Shown: positions 49,311 to 59,094 of the stretch, one piece after another | Position numbering within the stretch: the stretch's first letter is position 1 | How the letters are laid out: every line of letters begins with the position of its first letter | Assembly (NCBI GenBank): GCA_965219915.1 | Contig: OZ244794.1 | Coordinates: 1,364,001 to 1,428,000, forward strand | Length of the DNA stretch: 64,000 bases | Origin: Bin80 sp965219915 | GTDB taxonomy: Bacteria; Bacteroidota; Rhodothermia; Rhodothermales; Bin80 | Direction: 5' to 3' | Notes under the pieces: generated by a model | What the model was told of the DNA's origin: nothing | Seen by the model: only the letters and a program-made list of their open reading frames with translations | Database searches by the model: none | Made by a program: the position numbers and the translations under genes

Positions 49311-51089
49311 ATGAGAATTCTCGTACTATTTATTGCACTGGGCTGGTTTGTTAGTGACTGTTTAGCTCAGCAAGGCCGTATTTTCTGGCTTGATCTAGCC
49401 GAATCAAATTGGATCATAAAACAGGACAATAGTGCATCATGGCATGAATATAATCCGACACGATTGCCGGACGATAACAATGTGATTACAGAGTTCTGGG
49501 CCAATTTGGATCAAGGTACCATTCATCTGTATCCCCGCGGCAGGGATATCGTTGCAACCTTAGATGGACAACTCACACTTGTGTCCTTGCTGAATGAAGG
49601 TGAAATTATCGGTCCTTCAAGCAACTGGCAGACAACTTTATTGACTGATGGTACCGATCAAAGAGATGCCATGTTGCCGCTGGTGTCATCGGCAGCCTAT
49701 ACTGTATGGCATGGGAAGACGGGCTATGTAGGGGTACAGGTTCATCCGGAAAACCGGGTTCATTATGGGTGGATGAAGCTCAGTGTATCGCAAGATGGGC
49801 GGGAGATGCATATACTGGGGATCGCCTTTCACGCAGATCCTGGTCGACCAATTGCAGCCGGAGATGTAGGGGATGCGCAGTCAGAGACTGCGGTTACTCA
49901 GACCTCAAGTACCCTGTGTTTCAGTATTACCAACGCGGGAAACATCGGGTATCTTCACACTGGTCGGGAATCAAGTGCATCCTCCTGCCCACCAACGGAA
50001 GATGAAAACCTTGGCATCGGGATGTACTACAAGGGGCGTCCTCTGCTGTATGAGGCAGGACTATTACTGGGTGTGGATGCCTCCCATGTTCTGTCCACAG
50101 TTAGGGGCAGTAGCTACTTCTTTAGACAAGACGGGGATCTATCCCAAAGAACTGGATCCATAATGCGTGTGCTCAGAGACGGTGATGCACAGCGTGGCCG
50201 AGTTGAGTTAGTAGACACCCACGCGAGAACTCGTGTCGGTCTCCACATCATCCAAGATAGTTTTTCATTCAGCACTGTGGAAGACGGGGACTACATGATT
50301 CTGCGCTACACGATAGCTAATCGGTCTTCAGCGGACATTGACAACATGTTTGCTGGCTTGTGGGTCGACTGGGATCTAGGGGCGGACGCAGCCGAAAATT
50401 CGATGGATTTTGACGAAAACCGGAATATGGGGTTTGCGCGAACAGATAGAGAGTCTGATCCAGTTGCGGCAATCCGTGTGCTTAGCGAAGCTTATTCATC
50501 AGTAACAAGCTATGCCGCTAACGCCCGGAGTGAATTAAGTTCTGATGCATTCGCCAATTTGCTGACCCGTGAAGCGAAGTGGAATGTGCTATCTGGTGCA
50601 AGTCAACGGAGATATCTTTCTAATGCGGATATACTTCAGATCGCATCGGTCGGTCCAATCCGGATTGCCGCCGGGGAGGTTGTCATAATCCCGTTTGCTT
50701 TGGTGGCAGGGGACAATGTGGAAGATCTTCAGATCAATGCAGATCGCGCCTTAGCAAAGTATCAGGGCGGTATTCCGATTTCGGTGGAAGGAACGGGTCC
50801 CATCCCGGACTGGATCACCATCGGGGAAGTGTTTCCAAACCCAATTACTGATCAGGCCACGTTCCCGTACAAGCTGTCTCACAGCCATGCCAACGTAGAA
50901 GTGGAAGTCTATGATCTGTTGGGGAGGAAGCTTTTGAATCTACTTTCCGCCAGGAAACAGGCCGGAGAACATATGCTTACTTGGAATACACACCAAGTGT
51001 CGCTACCCAGTGGCATGTATGCAGTCCGCTGGACAGTAAGCAATGCTACACGCCAGCACCAAGAGATTCGATTCGTAGCGGTCTACTAA
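49311..51089 (+). CDS. T9SS cargo protein of unknown function, copy 2
   Basis: 592 residues with signal peptide (VLFIALGWFVSDCLAQ). It aligns over its full length with 47210-48982. The N-terminal ~200 residues are the more diverged part, while the middle (SSTLCFSITNAGNIGYL, MFAGLWVDWDLGAD) and the T9SS sorting domain (IGEVFPNPITDQATFPY) are close to identical. The next gene starts 16 bases after its stop, the same spacing as in the upstream copy, so the pair was duplicated together. Function unknown; co-export with the M6 protease is likely. Confidence 0.8.
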   Translation: MRILVLFIALGWFVSDCLAQQGRIFWLDLAESNWIIKQDNSASWHEYNPTRLPDDNNVITEFWANLDQGTIHLYPRGRDIVATLDGQLTLVSLLNEGEIIGPSSNWQTTLLTDGTDQRDAMLPLVSSAAYTVWHGKTGYVGVQVHPENRVHYGWMKLSVSQDGREMHILGIAFHADPGRPIAAGDVGDAQSETAVTQTSSTLCFSITNAGNIGYLHTGRESSASSCPPTEDENLGIGMYYKGRPLLYEAGLLLGVDASHVLSTVRGSSYFFRQDGDLSQRTGSIMRVLRDGDAQRGRVELVDTHARTRVGLHIIQDSFSFSTVEDGDYMILRYTIANRSSADIDNMFAGLWVDWDLGADAAENSMDFDENRNMGFARTDRESDPVAAIRVLSEAYSSVTSYAANARSELSSDAFANLLTREAKWNVLSGASQRRYLSNADILQIASVGPIRIAAGEVVIIPFALVAGDNVEDLQINADRALAKYQGGIPISVEGTGPIPDWITIGEVFPNPITDQATFPYKLSHSHANVEVEVYDLLGRKLLNLLSARKQAGEHMLTWNTHQVSLPSGMYAVRWTVSNATRQHQEIRFVAVY

Positions 51090-51105
51090 ACTAATAAACA
51101 GATCA

Positions 51106-53988
51106 ATGCCGAGTCTATCTAAGGTTTTAGCTGTGATTACTGCAAGCCTTGCCTGCTATTTCGGAGGCAATCTTGGTCCTTACAGCATCCAGGCACAAAC
51201 TGTGTCGAGAGGACCCGCCAATCCCGAACCGGTCGTATGGGTCCAGCCCGATGGTACACAGATTACAGTCCGTCTTTTCGGTGATGAGCATGGCCACTTT
51301 GCCGAAACAATGGATGGCTATACAGTCGTACGTTCGGCTGATGGCGATGCCTGGATGTACGCGGAAAGAGCGGCGGATGGGCAGTTGCGTCCTACCGAAA
51401 TGATGGCGCATGAAGTAGCGCTGCGCACTCCCGAGGAGCGCCAGTTTTTGAACGGAACAGGTACGCATCTTCGCTCAGATCTGGATGTACCTGAGTCTGA
51501 GTTACCGCGTCACAAACACAACCCGGATGCGCAGCCGTCAGTCCTGCAACGAGTGGTCTCAGAAGCCCAGGGACATCCGGTTGTGCTGAATGTGCCTGTA
51601 TTGCTGGTCGGCTTTGAAGACTTGAAAGGCACAGTCTCGAAAACAACGATCGAAGCCATGATGACGGAGACAGGATGGGATGGAGGAATTAACTCTCCGG
51701 GTAGCTTTAAAGATTACTTGCTTGAAGTCTCATACGGTCAGGTTAGCATAAATGCGGACGTATTCGGATGGTATAATGATCCGGAGAGCTATCTGGTTTA
51801 TGGCGATCGTTATGGAACCCAGCAGTTACATGGAATGGTGTGGAGAGCCATTGAGGCTGCCGATGCAGATGGAGCGGATTTTTCCAAGTATGATAATGAT
51901 GGAGACGGTCGGTGTGATGGGCTCGTTGTCATTCATGCCGGCCACGGTGCAACACAGAACGGAGATACCAGACTCATCTGGGCTCAGGCCAGGGGCCTGC
52001 AAGGATCGACAGAGTATGATGGGGTCAGTTTTGGACGATTTGGAATCTCGTCAGAGTTGGCCTATGGTCGGCAAGCAGGCATCGGCATGCACATGCATGA
52101 ATTTCTTCATGTATATGGCAATTTACCGGATCTATACGACCCCGACGGATCATCACGGGGCATTGGACTGTGGGATATTATGTCCGGTGGGGCATGGTTA
52201 GGGGATGGCGTTGCCCCGTCTCATCTCTCGGCATGGTCCAAAAAAAGGATCGGCTGGATCAAGCCCAACGATATTCAGACCAGTGGAACCTACTCATTTC
52301 CAGCCGCGGGACAGGATCCGTCTGCCGTCTTTCAGACGGCTTTATCGCCGAGCAGTCCGTTAGAATACTTCCTGTTGGAATACCGAAACCAGACCGGATG
52401 GGATCAACTGCTCCCCGGTTCCGGTCTACTCATCTGGCATGTCGACGAAAGTCGCGCCGATAATCAAGATGAGACACGAAAGCTGGTTGACCTAGAGGAA
52501 GCCGATGGAAGAGATGATCTTGACCATCGCCGGAATCGGGGCGACGCCGGAGATATGTTTCCGGGTAGTTCCTCGAACCTGAGTTTTACCCATACCAGCT
52601 ACCCGAGCACGCGCTCCCATTTACATCCCGAAGCCCCGTCCCAAGTGGCCATCGTTGATATTGCCTCTACTGGTTCGTCCGGCTCGGCTGGCATCCTGCA
52701 AATCGGAAATACACGTATTGAATTTTTGTCCGACAGACAAACAGGCCATGCTCCCATGCAGGTTGCTTTCACCAATGAGTCCTCAGGCAATGATTTCTCT
52801 GCATGGTCCTGGGATTTTGAGGGCAAGGGTGTAGTTGGCAGTACGGAGCAATCGCCCAAGTGGACCTACGAGATGCCGGGATATTATACGGTAAAGCTGT
52901 CGGCCCAGCTAACGTTAGAAAACATCAGTGATGTTTGGTTGTCCTCGACTCGAGACCAATATATTCGCGTGTTTGACGGCAACAGTGCACTGTTCATGGA
53001 TTCTGAAGATGCGTACGGAGAAATCCCTTCACATGCTAGCCTTGACATGACCGAAACTATGACGATTGAAGCATGGGTCCGAGCAGAGAAATTGAACTTC
53101 AGTGGATCTGAAACGGCTACAATCATTGATAAGGATAGCTACTCACTACATGTGCAAAAATCACAAGTAGGTCCTCTACAAGGCGGTAGCTTTGTTTTGA
53201 GTATAGTAGATGATTTGAATCAAAAAAGCTCATGGAGTACCCCTTCTGGTTCCGTGGAGTTTGACACGTGGCAACACATCGCGGTAGTGCTGGATCTCGG
53301 TAGCTTTGCTGCCCCAGTACGCTTTTTGATCGATGGGCAGCCGCAATCCATTGCTGTGAGAGGCAACCTGTCTTCTGCCCTTAAAAGTCATGTCTCAAAA
53401 CCCGCAAGAATCGGAAATAGAGGAGATAGAACCGCCGCATTTGAAGGCACTATCGATGAACTCAGGATATGGAATACGGCGCGGACAGATGCAGAAATCA
53501 AAGACTTTCTGAACTCTAGAATCATCGGGGATATACGAGTGCTGGACGGATTGGTCGGCTATTGGCCCATGAATGAAGGTAGCGGCAGTGTTTTTAAAGA
53601 TGAAAGTCTACTCGCAAATCACGGCGAAGTCACCGGGAGCTGGGGAGCTGGTGCTCCTGTAAGCCAAATGCGCGTCAATATATCCGAAAATGACGCGACG
53701 CGCTTTGAAGAAATTGTGGTGTATCCAAATTACCCAAATCCCTTTGGGATAAGCACAACCATTCCAATTCAAGTGCCGGAACCGATGGCCATAACGCTGG
53801 AGGTCTATAATGTTCTGGGACAGTTGGTGCACACAGTTATGGAGGATCAACTTTTCCCTCATGGGAGACACGAAATCAAAATGCAGCCCGACCACCTGGC
53901 GAATGGCGTTTATATGTATTCAATTCGAATGAAAACTGCCCAAGGGGTTTCCCAGACAATTCCGGGAACGATGGCCATAGTGCGATGA
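51106..53988 (+). CDS. Secreted M6-family metalloprotease with PKD, LamG-like and T9SS sorting domains
   Basis: 960 residues. A signal peptide (to ~32) precedes a propeptide (~35-150) and an M6 (immune-inhibitor-A-like) domain (~155-420) with zinc site HEFLH (His-331, Glu-332, His-335), followed by the family's conserved D-L-Y-D (PDLYD) and G-x-W-D-x-M-S-G-G (GLWDIMSGG). A DNDGDGRCDG loop (263-272) looks calcium-binding. Next come a PKD domain (~545-620, WSWDFEGKG, YEMPGYYTVKLS), a concanavalin/LamG-like domain (~630-840, MTIEAWVRAEKL, LRIWNTARTDAEI, GLVGYWPMNEGSG) and a T9SS sorting domain (~870-960, VYPNYPNPFGISTTI, NVLGQLVHTV). It is an exported zinc protease that probably degrades extracellular protein. 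All catalytic residues are present. Confidence 0.92.
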   Translation: MPSLSKVLAVITASLACYFGGNLGPYSIQAQTVSRGPANPEPVVWVQPDGTQITVRLFGDEHGHFAETMDGYTVVRSADGDAWMYAERAADGQLRPTEMMAHEVALRTPEERQFLNGTGTHLRSDLDVPESELPRHKHNPDAQPSVLQRVVSEAQGHPVVLNVPVLLVGFEDLKGTVSKTTIEAMMTETGWDGGINSPGSFKDYLLEVSYGQVSINADVFGWYNDPESYLVYGDRYGTQQLHGMVWRAIEAADADGADFSKYDNDGDGRCDGLVVIHAGHGATQNGDTRLIWAQARGLQGSTEYDGVSFGRFGISSELAYGRQAGIGMHMHEFLHVYGNLPDLYDPDGSSRGIGLWDIMSGGAWLGDGVAPSHLSAWSKKRIGWIKPNDIQTSGTYSFPAAGQDPSAVFQTALSPSSPLEYFLLEYRNQTGWDQLLPGSGLLIWHVDESRADNQDETRKLVDLEEADGRDDLDHRRNRGDAGDMFPGSSSNLSFTHTSYPSTRSHLHPEAPSQVAIVDIASTGSSGSAGILQIGNTRIEFLSDRQTGHAPMQVAFTNESSGNDFSAWSWDFEGKGVVGSTEQSPKWTYEMPGYYTVKLSAQLTLENISDVWLSSTRDQYIRVFDGNSALFMDSEDAYGEIPSHASLDMTETMTIEAWVRAEKLNFSGSETATIIDKDSYSLHVQKSQVGPLQGGSFVLSIVDDLNQKSSWSTPSGSVEFDTWQHIAVVLDLGSFAAPVRFLIDGQPQSIAVRGNLSSALKSHVSKPARIGNRGDRTAAFEGTIDELRIWNTARTDAEIKDFLNSRIIGDIRVLDGLVGYWPMNEGSGSVFKDESLLANHGEVTGSWGAGAPVSQMRVNISENDATRFEEIVVYPNYPNPFGISTTIPIQVPEPMAITLEVYNVLGQLVHTVMEDQLFPHGRHEIKMQPDHLANGVYMYSIRMKTAQGVSQTIPGTMAIVR

Positions 53989-54104
53989 CCCAGGCGGTAG
54001 AAAGCCAAAAAGACATGGCTCAGGATGATGAGTGAACAGCACATAAAAAGCTGCGCACACAAGGACTTGCAACAGATGATCTGGCTTAGGGAGATTTACT
54101 GCCA

Positions 54105-57100
54105 ATGAGATACGCTTTATGCTTATTTGCTGGAATGTTGTTGCCGATTGTGGCATGGGGGCAGTCTGGGACGGAGGGATGTCATTCAAGTCTGCGGGTG
54201 ATGGCGGGGACATCCACGCTGATTGATTGTGCTCTGCAGTCGGAGTTTCACACATATCAGTGGACAAGTAAGAATCCGTCCTGGCTGGCTTACTTGCATG
54301 ATGTGACGGCGGCATCGCCCCATTTCCATGCGCCTGTGGATGTTGACATGCCTTACCAAATAGAGTACCGCCGGCTGGTTCTTGATGAAGACGGAGCGGT
54401 CGTGGGCCAGGGGTTGATTTTGATTACTGTCTATCGGTCGTCGCGGGAATCTGTGGTTTTGGACGGAGTGCAGCGTTCATGGTCAGGGAGTGAAGCGTCA
54501 ATTGAGATCGCGTCGGATGGGATATCTGAGTTAGATGTAAGCGAGGAACCGTTTTTGCGCTGTGCGCCGCGAATTACGGTCAATAGTGGAGAGATGGCAG
54601 AGATTCCATGTACCGGTCTGCATTCATCGGGGGGACTGCTGGCGTACCGAGTTGAATTGGACTGGCCTCCGTACAGCGAGACAAAATCTCTTGGAGTGGG
54701 GGCGTTCAATTACTCTGTTCGTGCTCCCTCGATTCAAGAGGTCGCATCGGTTCGTATGCTCGAGATATTCGCGTGGGTTCCGGGGGCGGAGCAGGAGGTA
54801 TCAGCACTTGTGGAGGTTCACGTAGTCAATCGGGCGCCGATGCTCACCTGTGAGGATCTCGTTGTAGACGAGGCGGTGGATGCGACGGTTCCGTGTTCGG
54901 TCGAGTCGGAACAGCCGGTCCAGATACAGCTTATTTCCCAGCCTGCTTTGGTGCAGCCGGGGATCTACGACGACTGGCCCAGATTGGTGATTCCAGAGAT
55001 TGAACGGGATACCTCTTTTTCGGTAACGGTTCGCGCGTTTGCGGAAGATCAGGTGATAGAAAAGGCGTTCACGGTGATAGTTCAAAATACATCGGGGCCC
55101 GCGGAATTCGGGATTGAATGCGATCCCGTCCACCGTGAAGTCTACGAGGGAGACCCTGCCTTTGGCATTGTCTGCAATGCGATTGACAGCCCCACGGATG
55201 AATTGAGTTGGACTTGGTCGGCCGAAGGAGAGACTCCGCTTGAACTATTAGAGCCGGACCTGACAAGCGAGAATTTGGGGACAGCTACGTTTCATGTGCC
55301 AGAGGAGGTGACGCAGGACACGTTTTATGGGTATACCGTCACGGCGACACATGCTGATGCAGGGACATCCAACCGGGTGAGTATCTCAATAACGGTTCTG
55401 GAAAAACCGGACATTGCTGTGGTTTGCGAGGATTCTCAGGCTCGAACGGGAGATCCACCACTGCGGCTCATGTGCACAGCCAGCAATTCTAAGGGGATCC
55501 CTTTGACTTACCAGTGGCAGTGGACGCCAAGCGCACGACTTTCGGATCCTGCAGTGGCGACGCCATTATTTGAGGTCCCGGCGGACCAGCAGGAACTGAT
55601 ACAAGAGTATGTTTACGAGGTCACGGCCTCAGCAGACTTTGCGGATCCGCCAGCCACACCCACTCGGATTGTGGTGACGGTTCTCAAGAACCTGGGGCAG
55701 CTTTCGTTGACCTGCAATAGCCCCATAGAGGTCTATGAGGGGTCGCCGGAGGTGCCCTTGGACTGCTCGGTACCCACGCCCATACCGCCGGATATTATGT
55801 GGAGCTGGGAGTTGGTAAGCGGTACGGAGGACCTGCTGGTCCAGGGCATCGGCGGCGCGCCACCGATATTTCACACGCCAGCACTAATAGCCAGTACGAC
55901 TTCTTGGACTTACCTGCTTAGAGTGGATGCGCCTCCGCATTACGATATTTCTGAGCCGCAGCAAGTTGAGATTATCGTGCTCGCCCGTCCGGTACTCTCT
56001 CTGGAGTGCCCACAAAGGGTGGAAGTCACCGTGGGACAAGCCCCACAACCGATTGAGTGTAGTGTGACCAATGATCAGGATCTGGACTTGGCATACCAAT
56101 GGCGTTGGACTCCGCCAACGCGACTATCAGACGCCGCAGTGGCTAGCCCTTTGTTTGAGGTGCCGCTCCGCCAGCGTGCGGTTTCGATCACTTATCCATA
56201 TACGGTAACCGTTTGGTCTGATCTTGCGGATCCGGTGGAGGCGTCCGTAGAAGTTACGGTGCTGAACCCGGCAACGCTGCCCTCGGAAGCAATGGAAGTC
56301 ACGACATCCGGTCTGGATCTTGGCGTAGTAGGGCCACGGGGACAAGTAGCTTTGGATCCGGCGACAGAGCAGATTTCCGGGCAGATCTACGAAGGAAGCC
56401 CGAACGCTGGGCGGATGATACTTCGCGTGCAGGACAGTGTGGTAGTGTCCTTGGAACAGTTGCCCTCCGTCGTACTGCACCACTCGGAGGGGGACCAGAC
56501 GCTAACACTGGTTCCCGAGTGGGCCTATTCGGAGTCCTGTGTCCAGTTTCAAGCGAACACTCAGGCTGGTCAGACCCTACAGTCTATTCTGGAGCCCGGC
56601 GATTGTCATGTCATCCGGATCGGGGGAGCCGTTTCCTTGGAAGGTGCCGCGCCTGGAACCTATTCTGGAGATGCGGCCATGGTCCTGACGCTCAATGAGG
56701 TAGAGGAAATCTACACGGTCCCAGTGATGCTGACGGTTGGGGCTGCCCGGCAGGTGGTGGTGCTAGGGCCCTCTGGAGTCCGGATTGAACCTGAGCAGGG
56801 CAATATGCTGTACGGAGAGGAACGAATTCACATCTGGCCGCAAGTCGCCGTCTTTGGACCTGAGCACCGCCGCGCGACATTTGAACTTCATAATCCATCC
56901 CTCTATCCGATGGAGGTGGAAATCTCCACTGAATTCGGGTACCGGGAACATGGGGACAGCGGATCCATCCTTGTTAGTGATCCCGGTACGGGACCGGGCA
57001 ACCTTGCAACGGCCTTGTCTATGTATCCAGGGGTCGTAGTGCTGTTGCCCGGCGAGACTAAACAGGTTCAGTCTGCGATCTCTGAACAAATAGAGGACAC

Positions 57101-57500
57101 GGGCTATGCCGGGATGTTGAATTTTGCCGTAACACCGCGCAGCTATATTGACCAGCGCCGCGCACCTGTCCCGGCGACTCCGGCCCGAATCATGTTTCAG
57201 ATCCCGGCAGTCTATATTCCGGGCTCGGAACCCGCGCCGCTTCGTGCACAAGTTGAGTCACAAACCGAGGAGGCCCTCATCGTTGTGCTTGAGACTGACA
57301 CGGTCCCGTTTTATGGCCAGGTACTCGTCTTGGATGACGAGGGTCGGGAAGTGGGACGCTCCGATCTCTTGGTCGTGACGCGCAGCCGGGTGCGTATTGC
57401 TCTGGACGACAGTTCTCAATCACCCTCTAGACTAAGCTTCGTATCCAATGCTCCGAATCAACCTTCCCCTGCCGATGTACTGCTTTCAGACGACTTGTGA
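54105..57500 (+). CDS. Fusion of Ig-like repeats, a DUF4402-like module and a PapD-like chaperone module
   Basis: 1131 residues. A signal peptide ends near VAWGQ. The N-terminal two-thirds are immunoglobulin-like modules, several opening with Cys and closing with a strand-x-V-x-V. Four are clear, near residues 335, 437, 533 and 630 (for example IECDPVHREVYEGDP, LTCNSPIEVYEGSPE). Residues ~728-880 match DUF4402-like protein 3 of locus 1 (VALDPATEQISGQIY, IRIGGAVSLEG, GTYSG). Residues ~884-1131 match the chaperone of locus 1 (ATFELHNPSLYPMEVEIS, ALSMYPGVVVLLPGETKQVQ). Subunit and chaperone, separate genes at 1555-2844, are one chain here. It is unclear whether the fused chaperone still serves other subunits. 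First gene of locus 2. Confidence 0.75.
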   Translation: MRYALCLFAGMLLPIVAWGQSGTEGCHSSLRVMAGTSTLIDCALQSEFHTYQWTSKNPSWLAYLHDVTAASPHFHAPVDVDMPYQIEYRRLVLDEDGAVVGQGLILITVYRSSRESVVLDGVQRSWSGSEASIEIASDGISELDVSEEPFLRCAPRITVNSGEMAEIPCTGLHSSGGLLAYRVELDWPPYSETKSLGVGAFNYSVRAPSIQEVASVRMLEIFAWVPGAEQEVSALVEVHVVNRAPMLTCEDLVVDEAVDATVPCSVESEQPVQIQLISQPALVQPGIYDDWPRLVIPEIERDTSFSVTVRAFAEDQVIEKAFTVIVQNTSGPAEFGIECDPVHREVYEGDPAFGIVCNAIDSPTDELSWTWSAEGETPLELLEPDLTSENLGTATFHVPEEVTQDTFYGYTVTATHADAGTSNRVSISITVLEKPDIAVVCEDSQARTGDPPLRLMCTASNSKGIPLTYQWQWTPSARLSDPAVATPLFEVPADQQELIQEYVYEVTASADFADPPATPTRIVVTVLKNLGQLSLTCNSPIEVYEGSPEVPLDCSVPTPIPPDIMWSWELVSGTEDLLVQGIGGAPPIFHTPALIASTTSWTYLLRVDAPPHYDISEPQQVEIIVLARPVLSLECPQRVEVTVGQAPQPIECSVTNDQDLDLAYQWRWTPPTRLSDAAVASPLFEVPLRQRAVSITYPYTVTVWSDLADPVEASVEVTVLNPATLPSEAMEVTTSGLDLGVVGPRGQVALDPATEQISGQIYEGSPNAGRMILRVQDSVVVSLEQLPSVVLHHSEGDQTLTLVPEWAYSESCVQFQANTQAGQTLQSILEPGDCHVIRIGGAVSLEGAAPGTYSGDAAMVLTLNEVEEIYTVPVMLTVGAARQVVVLGPSGVRIEPEQGNMLYGEERIHIWPQVAVFGPEHRRATFELHNPSLYPMEVEISTEFGYREHGDSGSILVSDPGTGPGNLATALSMYPGVVVLLPGETKQVQSAISEQIEDTGYAGMLNFAVTPRSYIDQRRAPVPATPARIMFQIPAVYIPGSEPAPLRAQVESQTEEALIVVLETDTVPFYGQVLVLDDEGREVGRSDLLVVTRSRVRIALDDSSQSPSRLSFVSNAPNQPSPADVLLSDDL

Positions 57501-57504
57501 GCTT

Positions 57505-58296
57505 ATGCGAGCCAGCCAGATTTCTAATCATTTGCTCAAACGCCCGGCCCAGTTGCAAATTCCCCGATCTGTCGGAGAGCGCAAGAGGACGGTATACATA
57601 GCTTTATTGTTGTATCTGTGTTGGGGCTCTATTGGCCTTGTGGGCACGGCCGGTCAGGCGCTCGGACAAACCGCAGAGGCGACCCAACGGGTGGTCCTTG
57701 CTGCCGAACTGACCGACCTGACGTTTCTTCGCACATTCCTTGAGGAGCAATTCATTTTTCCCGAGGACACCGCGTATACGCATGGGCTGTTTTTTGATCT
57801 CACACGGGACGGATTTGGATCGAATGATGTATTGATCCTCTATCCGTCAGAAGAGCAATTTCTACTCGGCACCTACCTGCCAGAGCAGATGGCGACAGTC
57901 CTGAGCACACAGGGTTTGTCTACGGACTACGTTTTGACGACCTCACGCGATCGTGTTGGCATGGTTGTGGAAGAGGCCGAACAGGAAATGAATCCAAAAA
58001 AGGCGCTTGCTGGCTTGCTCCTGGAATCTGCAATGAGCTATCATCCAGGCGGAGATTTTGATGGCTATATCTCCATGCAGGGCGACGATGTGCGTGCCAA
58101 TTTCTGGGGTTACACAGAAGACTTGTGGCAGTTTATTGCCCCAGAGGTGGCCCAGTGCATGCAGCCCGACGCCGAGTCCGTAATCTTGGTAGCCCATAAA
58201 CAACCGGAGATTCGAGCTTTTCTGGATGCAGATGGCTGTGTGGTGGTTGAGTCCAGTACCACCGCAGCACAGGTAACCTCACGTGAATGTAATTAA
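57505..58296 (+). CDS. Conserved hypothetical of the chaperone-usher/Exb locus, complete copy
   Basis: 263 residues from the ATG at 57505, just past the previous stop; an ATG at 57475 and a codon at 57448 upstream would overlap that gene. A hydrophobic segment (YIALLLYLCWGSIGLVGTA, ~32-50) acts as a signal or anchor. The mature part opens VVLAAELTDLTFLRTFLEEQF and contains GFGSNDVLILYPS, then ends in a Cys-containing tail (DADGCVVVES, RECN). It is homologous to the gene cut by the start of the window, so this shows what that gene's missing N-terminus should look like. The family is unknown to me. Its place beside ExbD-like and subunit genes in both loci makes it a core component. Confidence 0.75.
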   Translation: MRASQISNHLLKRPAQLQIPRSVGERKRTVYIALLLYLCWGSIGLVGTAGQALGQTAEATQRVVLAAELTDLTFLRTFLEEQFIFPEDTAYTHGLFFDLTRDGFGSNDVLILYPSEEQFLLGTYLPEQMATVLSTQGLSTDYVLTTSRDRVGMVVEEAEQEMNPKKALAGLLLESAMSYHPGGDFDGYISMQGDDVRANFWGYTEDLWQFIAPEVAQCMQPDAESVILVAHKQPEIRAFLDADGCVVVESSTTAAQVTSRECN

Positions 58297-58301
58297 TAGT
58301 T

Positions 58302-58685
58302 ATGGAAGGAGATCGGTCGGACTTAATGGTGTTTATTGACCTAGGGTTTGTGCTTCTGGTCGGCTTTTTGATCTTGACGGAGACAGCACCCCGAATTAAT
58401 GTTGCCCTGCCCGGAGAACCCGAAGTCGAGGAGATATCTAACCCAGAGAGCGAACCGGATGTGTTCAATCTGCGCTTCAGTGGTGCATTGCAGTTTCTCG
58501 TTGATGATGGACAGGAGACCCTATGCAATCCGGAGGGTCTTGAAGCGCTTGTAACGTGCATGGAGCAACTGCCACATACAGCAATCTTTGTGCTGATTCC
58601 CGAGGGGCAGGCCCCAGTGCAGCACTTGGTCTCTCTTCTGGACTTGTGCCGGAGGTATAGTAAGACCTGTACCGTTCCCAACTGA
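58302..58685 (+). CDS. ExbD/TolR-like protein with four conserved cysteines, locus 2
   Basis: 127 residues. The membrane segment VFIDLGFVLLVGFLILTE carries the FID-type aspartate, followed by RINVALPGEP, the usual ExbD entry into the periplasm. The cysteines TLCN, VTCM, LDLC and KTCT are those of the paralogue at 6999-7376. It starts 5 bases after the previous stop. No ExbB/TolQ partner is found in the visible part of locus 2, so it may share the channel of locus 1 or of a gene outside the window. Confidence 0.8.
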   Translation: MEGDRSDLMVFIDLGFVLLVGFLILTETAPRINVALPGEPEVEEISNPESEPDVFNLRFSGALQFLVDDGQETLCNPEGLEALVTCMEQLPHTAIFVLIPEGQAPVQHLVSLLDLCRRYSKTCTVPN

Positions 58686-59094
58686 TCATTCCGAGTCTAT
58701 TGGATTCCCCCTTGAATGTATAGCACTGAATTCAGGATCATGATGAATGAGAGACCATGGCGTTGCAGTTGTTGCTGGACTCATGGTAATTACTCCCGTT
58801 ATTGCCACAACTACGCTACGGAAGTACGAATTCAGCACTTTCGTCACCTTTTGACAACTGCGTTTTGCGGATGCAATACATGCGGATATGGAGGCTTGGG
58901 AGCTATGTGGTTTATCGAGATGGTGCTGCAGCAAGGTTTGTCTGGGCGTGGATTGTCTTCAAACGACGGGGCTACCCACACTTACGATGACTTATGGACC
59001 GCGGAATTCCATAACAGGTTTCTAGAGATTATTTCTTTTGTCTTAGGAAGGGGGATTCAACTGCCTAGGGCTTTATAAAACGATTTTTCTCCAA
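58686..59094. other. Unassigned 409-base gap inside locus 2
   Basis: No frame fits a known family. A 120-codon frame at 58716 is unusually rich in Cys, Trp and His and looks like chance. Two short pieces have membrane-protein character: about 35 codons from 58747 with VAVVAGLMVITPVIATTTL, and about 40 codons ending near 58990 with AAARFVWAWIVF. They are in different frames, which could be the wreck of one small membrane-protein gene. The sequence is more AT-rich than its neighbours, and the gap breaks the otherwise tight gene string. A promoter for the next gene may lie here. Confidence 0.35.

Noticed and set aside
58716..59078. 120-codon frame in the locus 2 gap as a gene
   Set aside because: It is rich in Cys, Trp and His with no signal peptide or domain, and overlaps equally open frames. 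I treat the region as unassigned.
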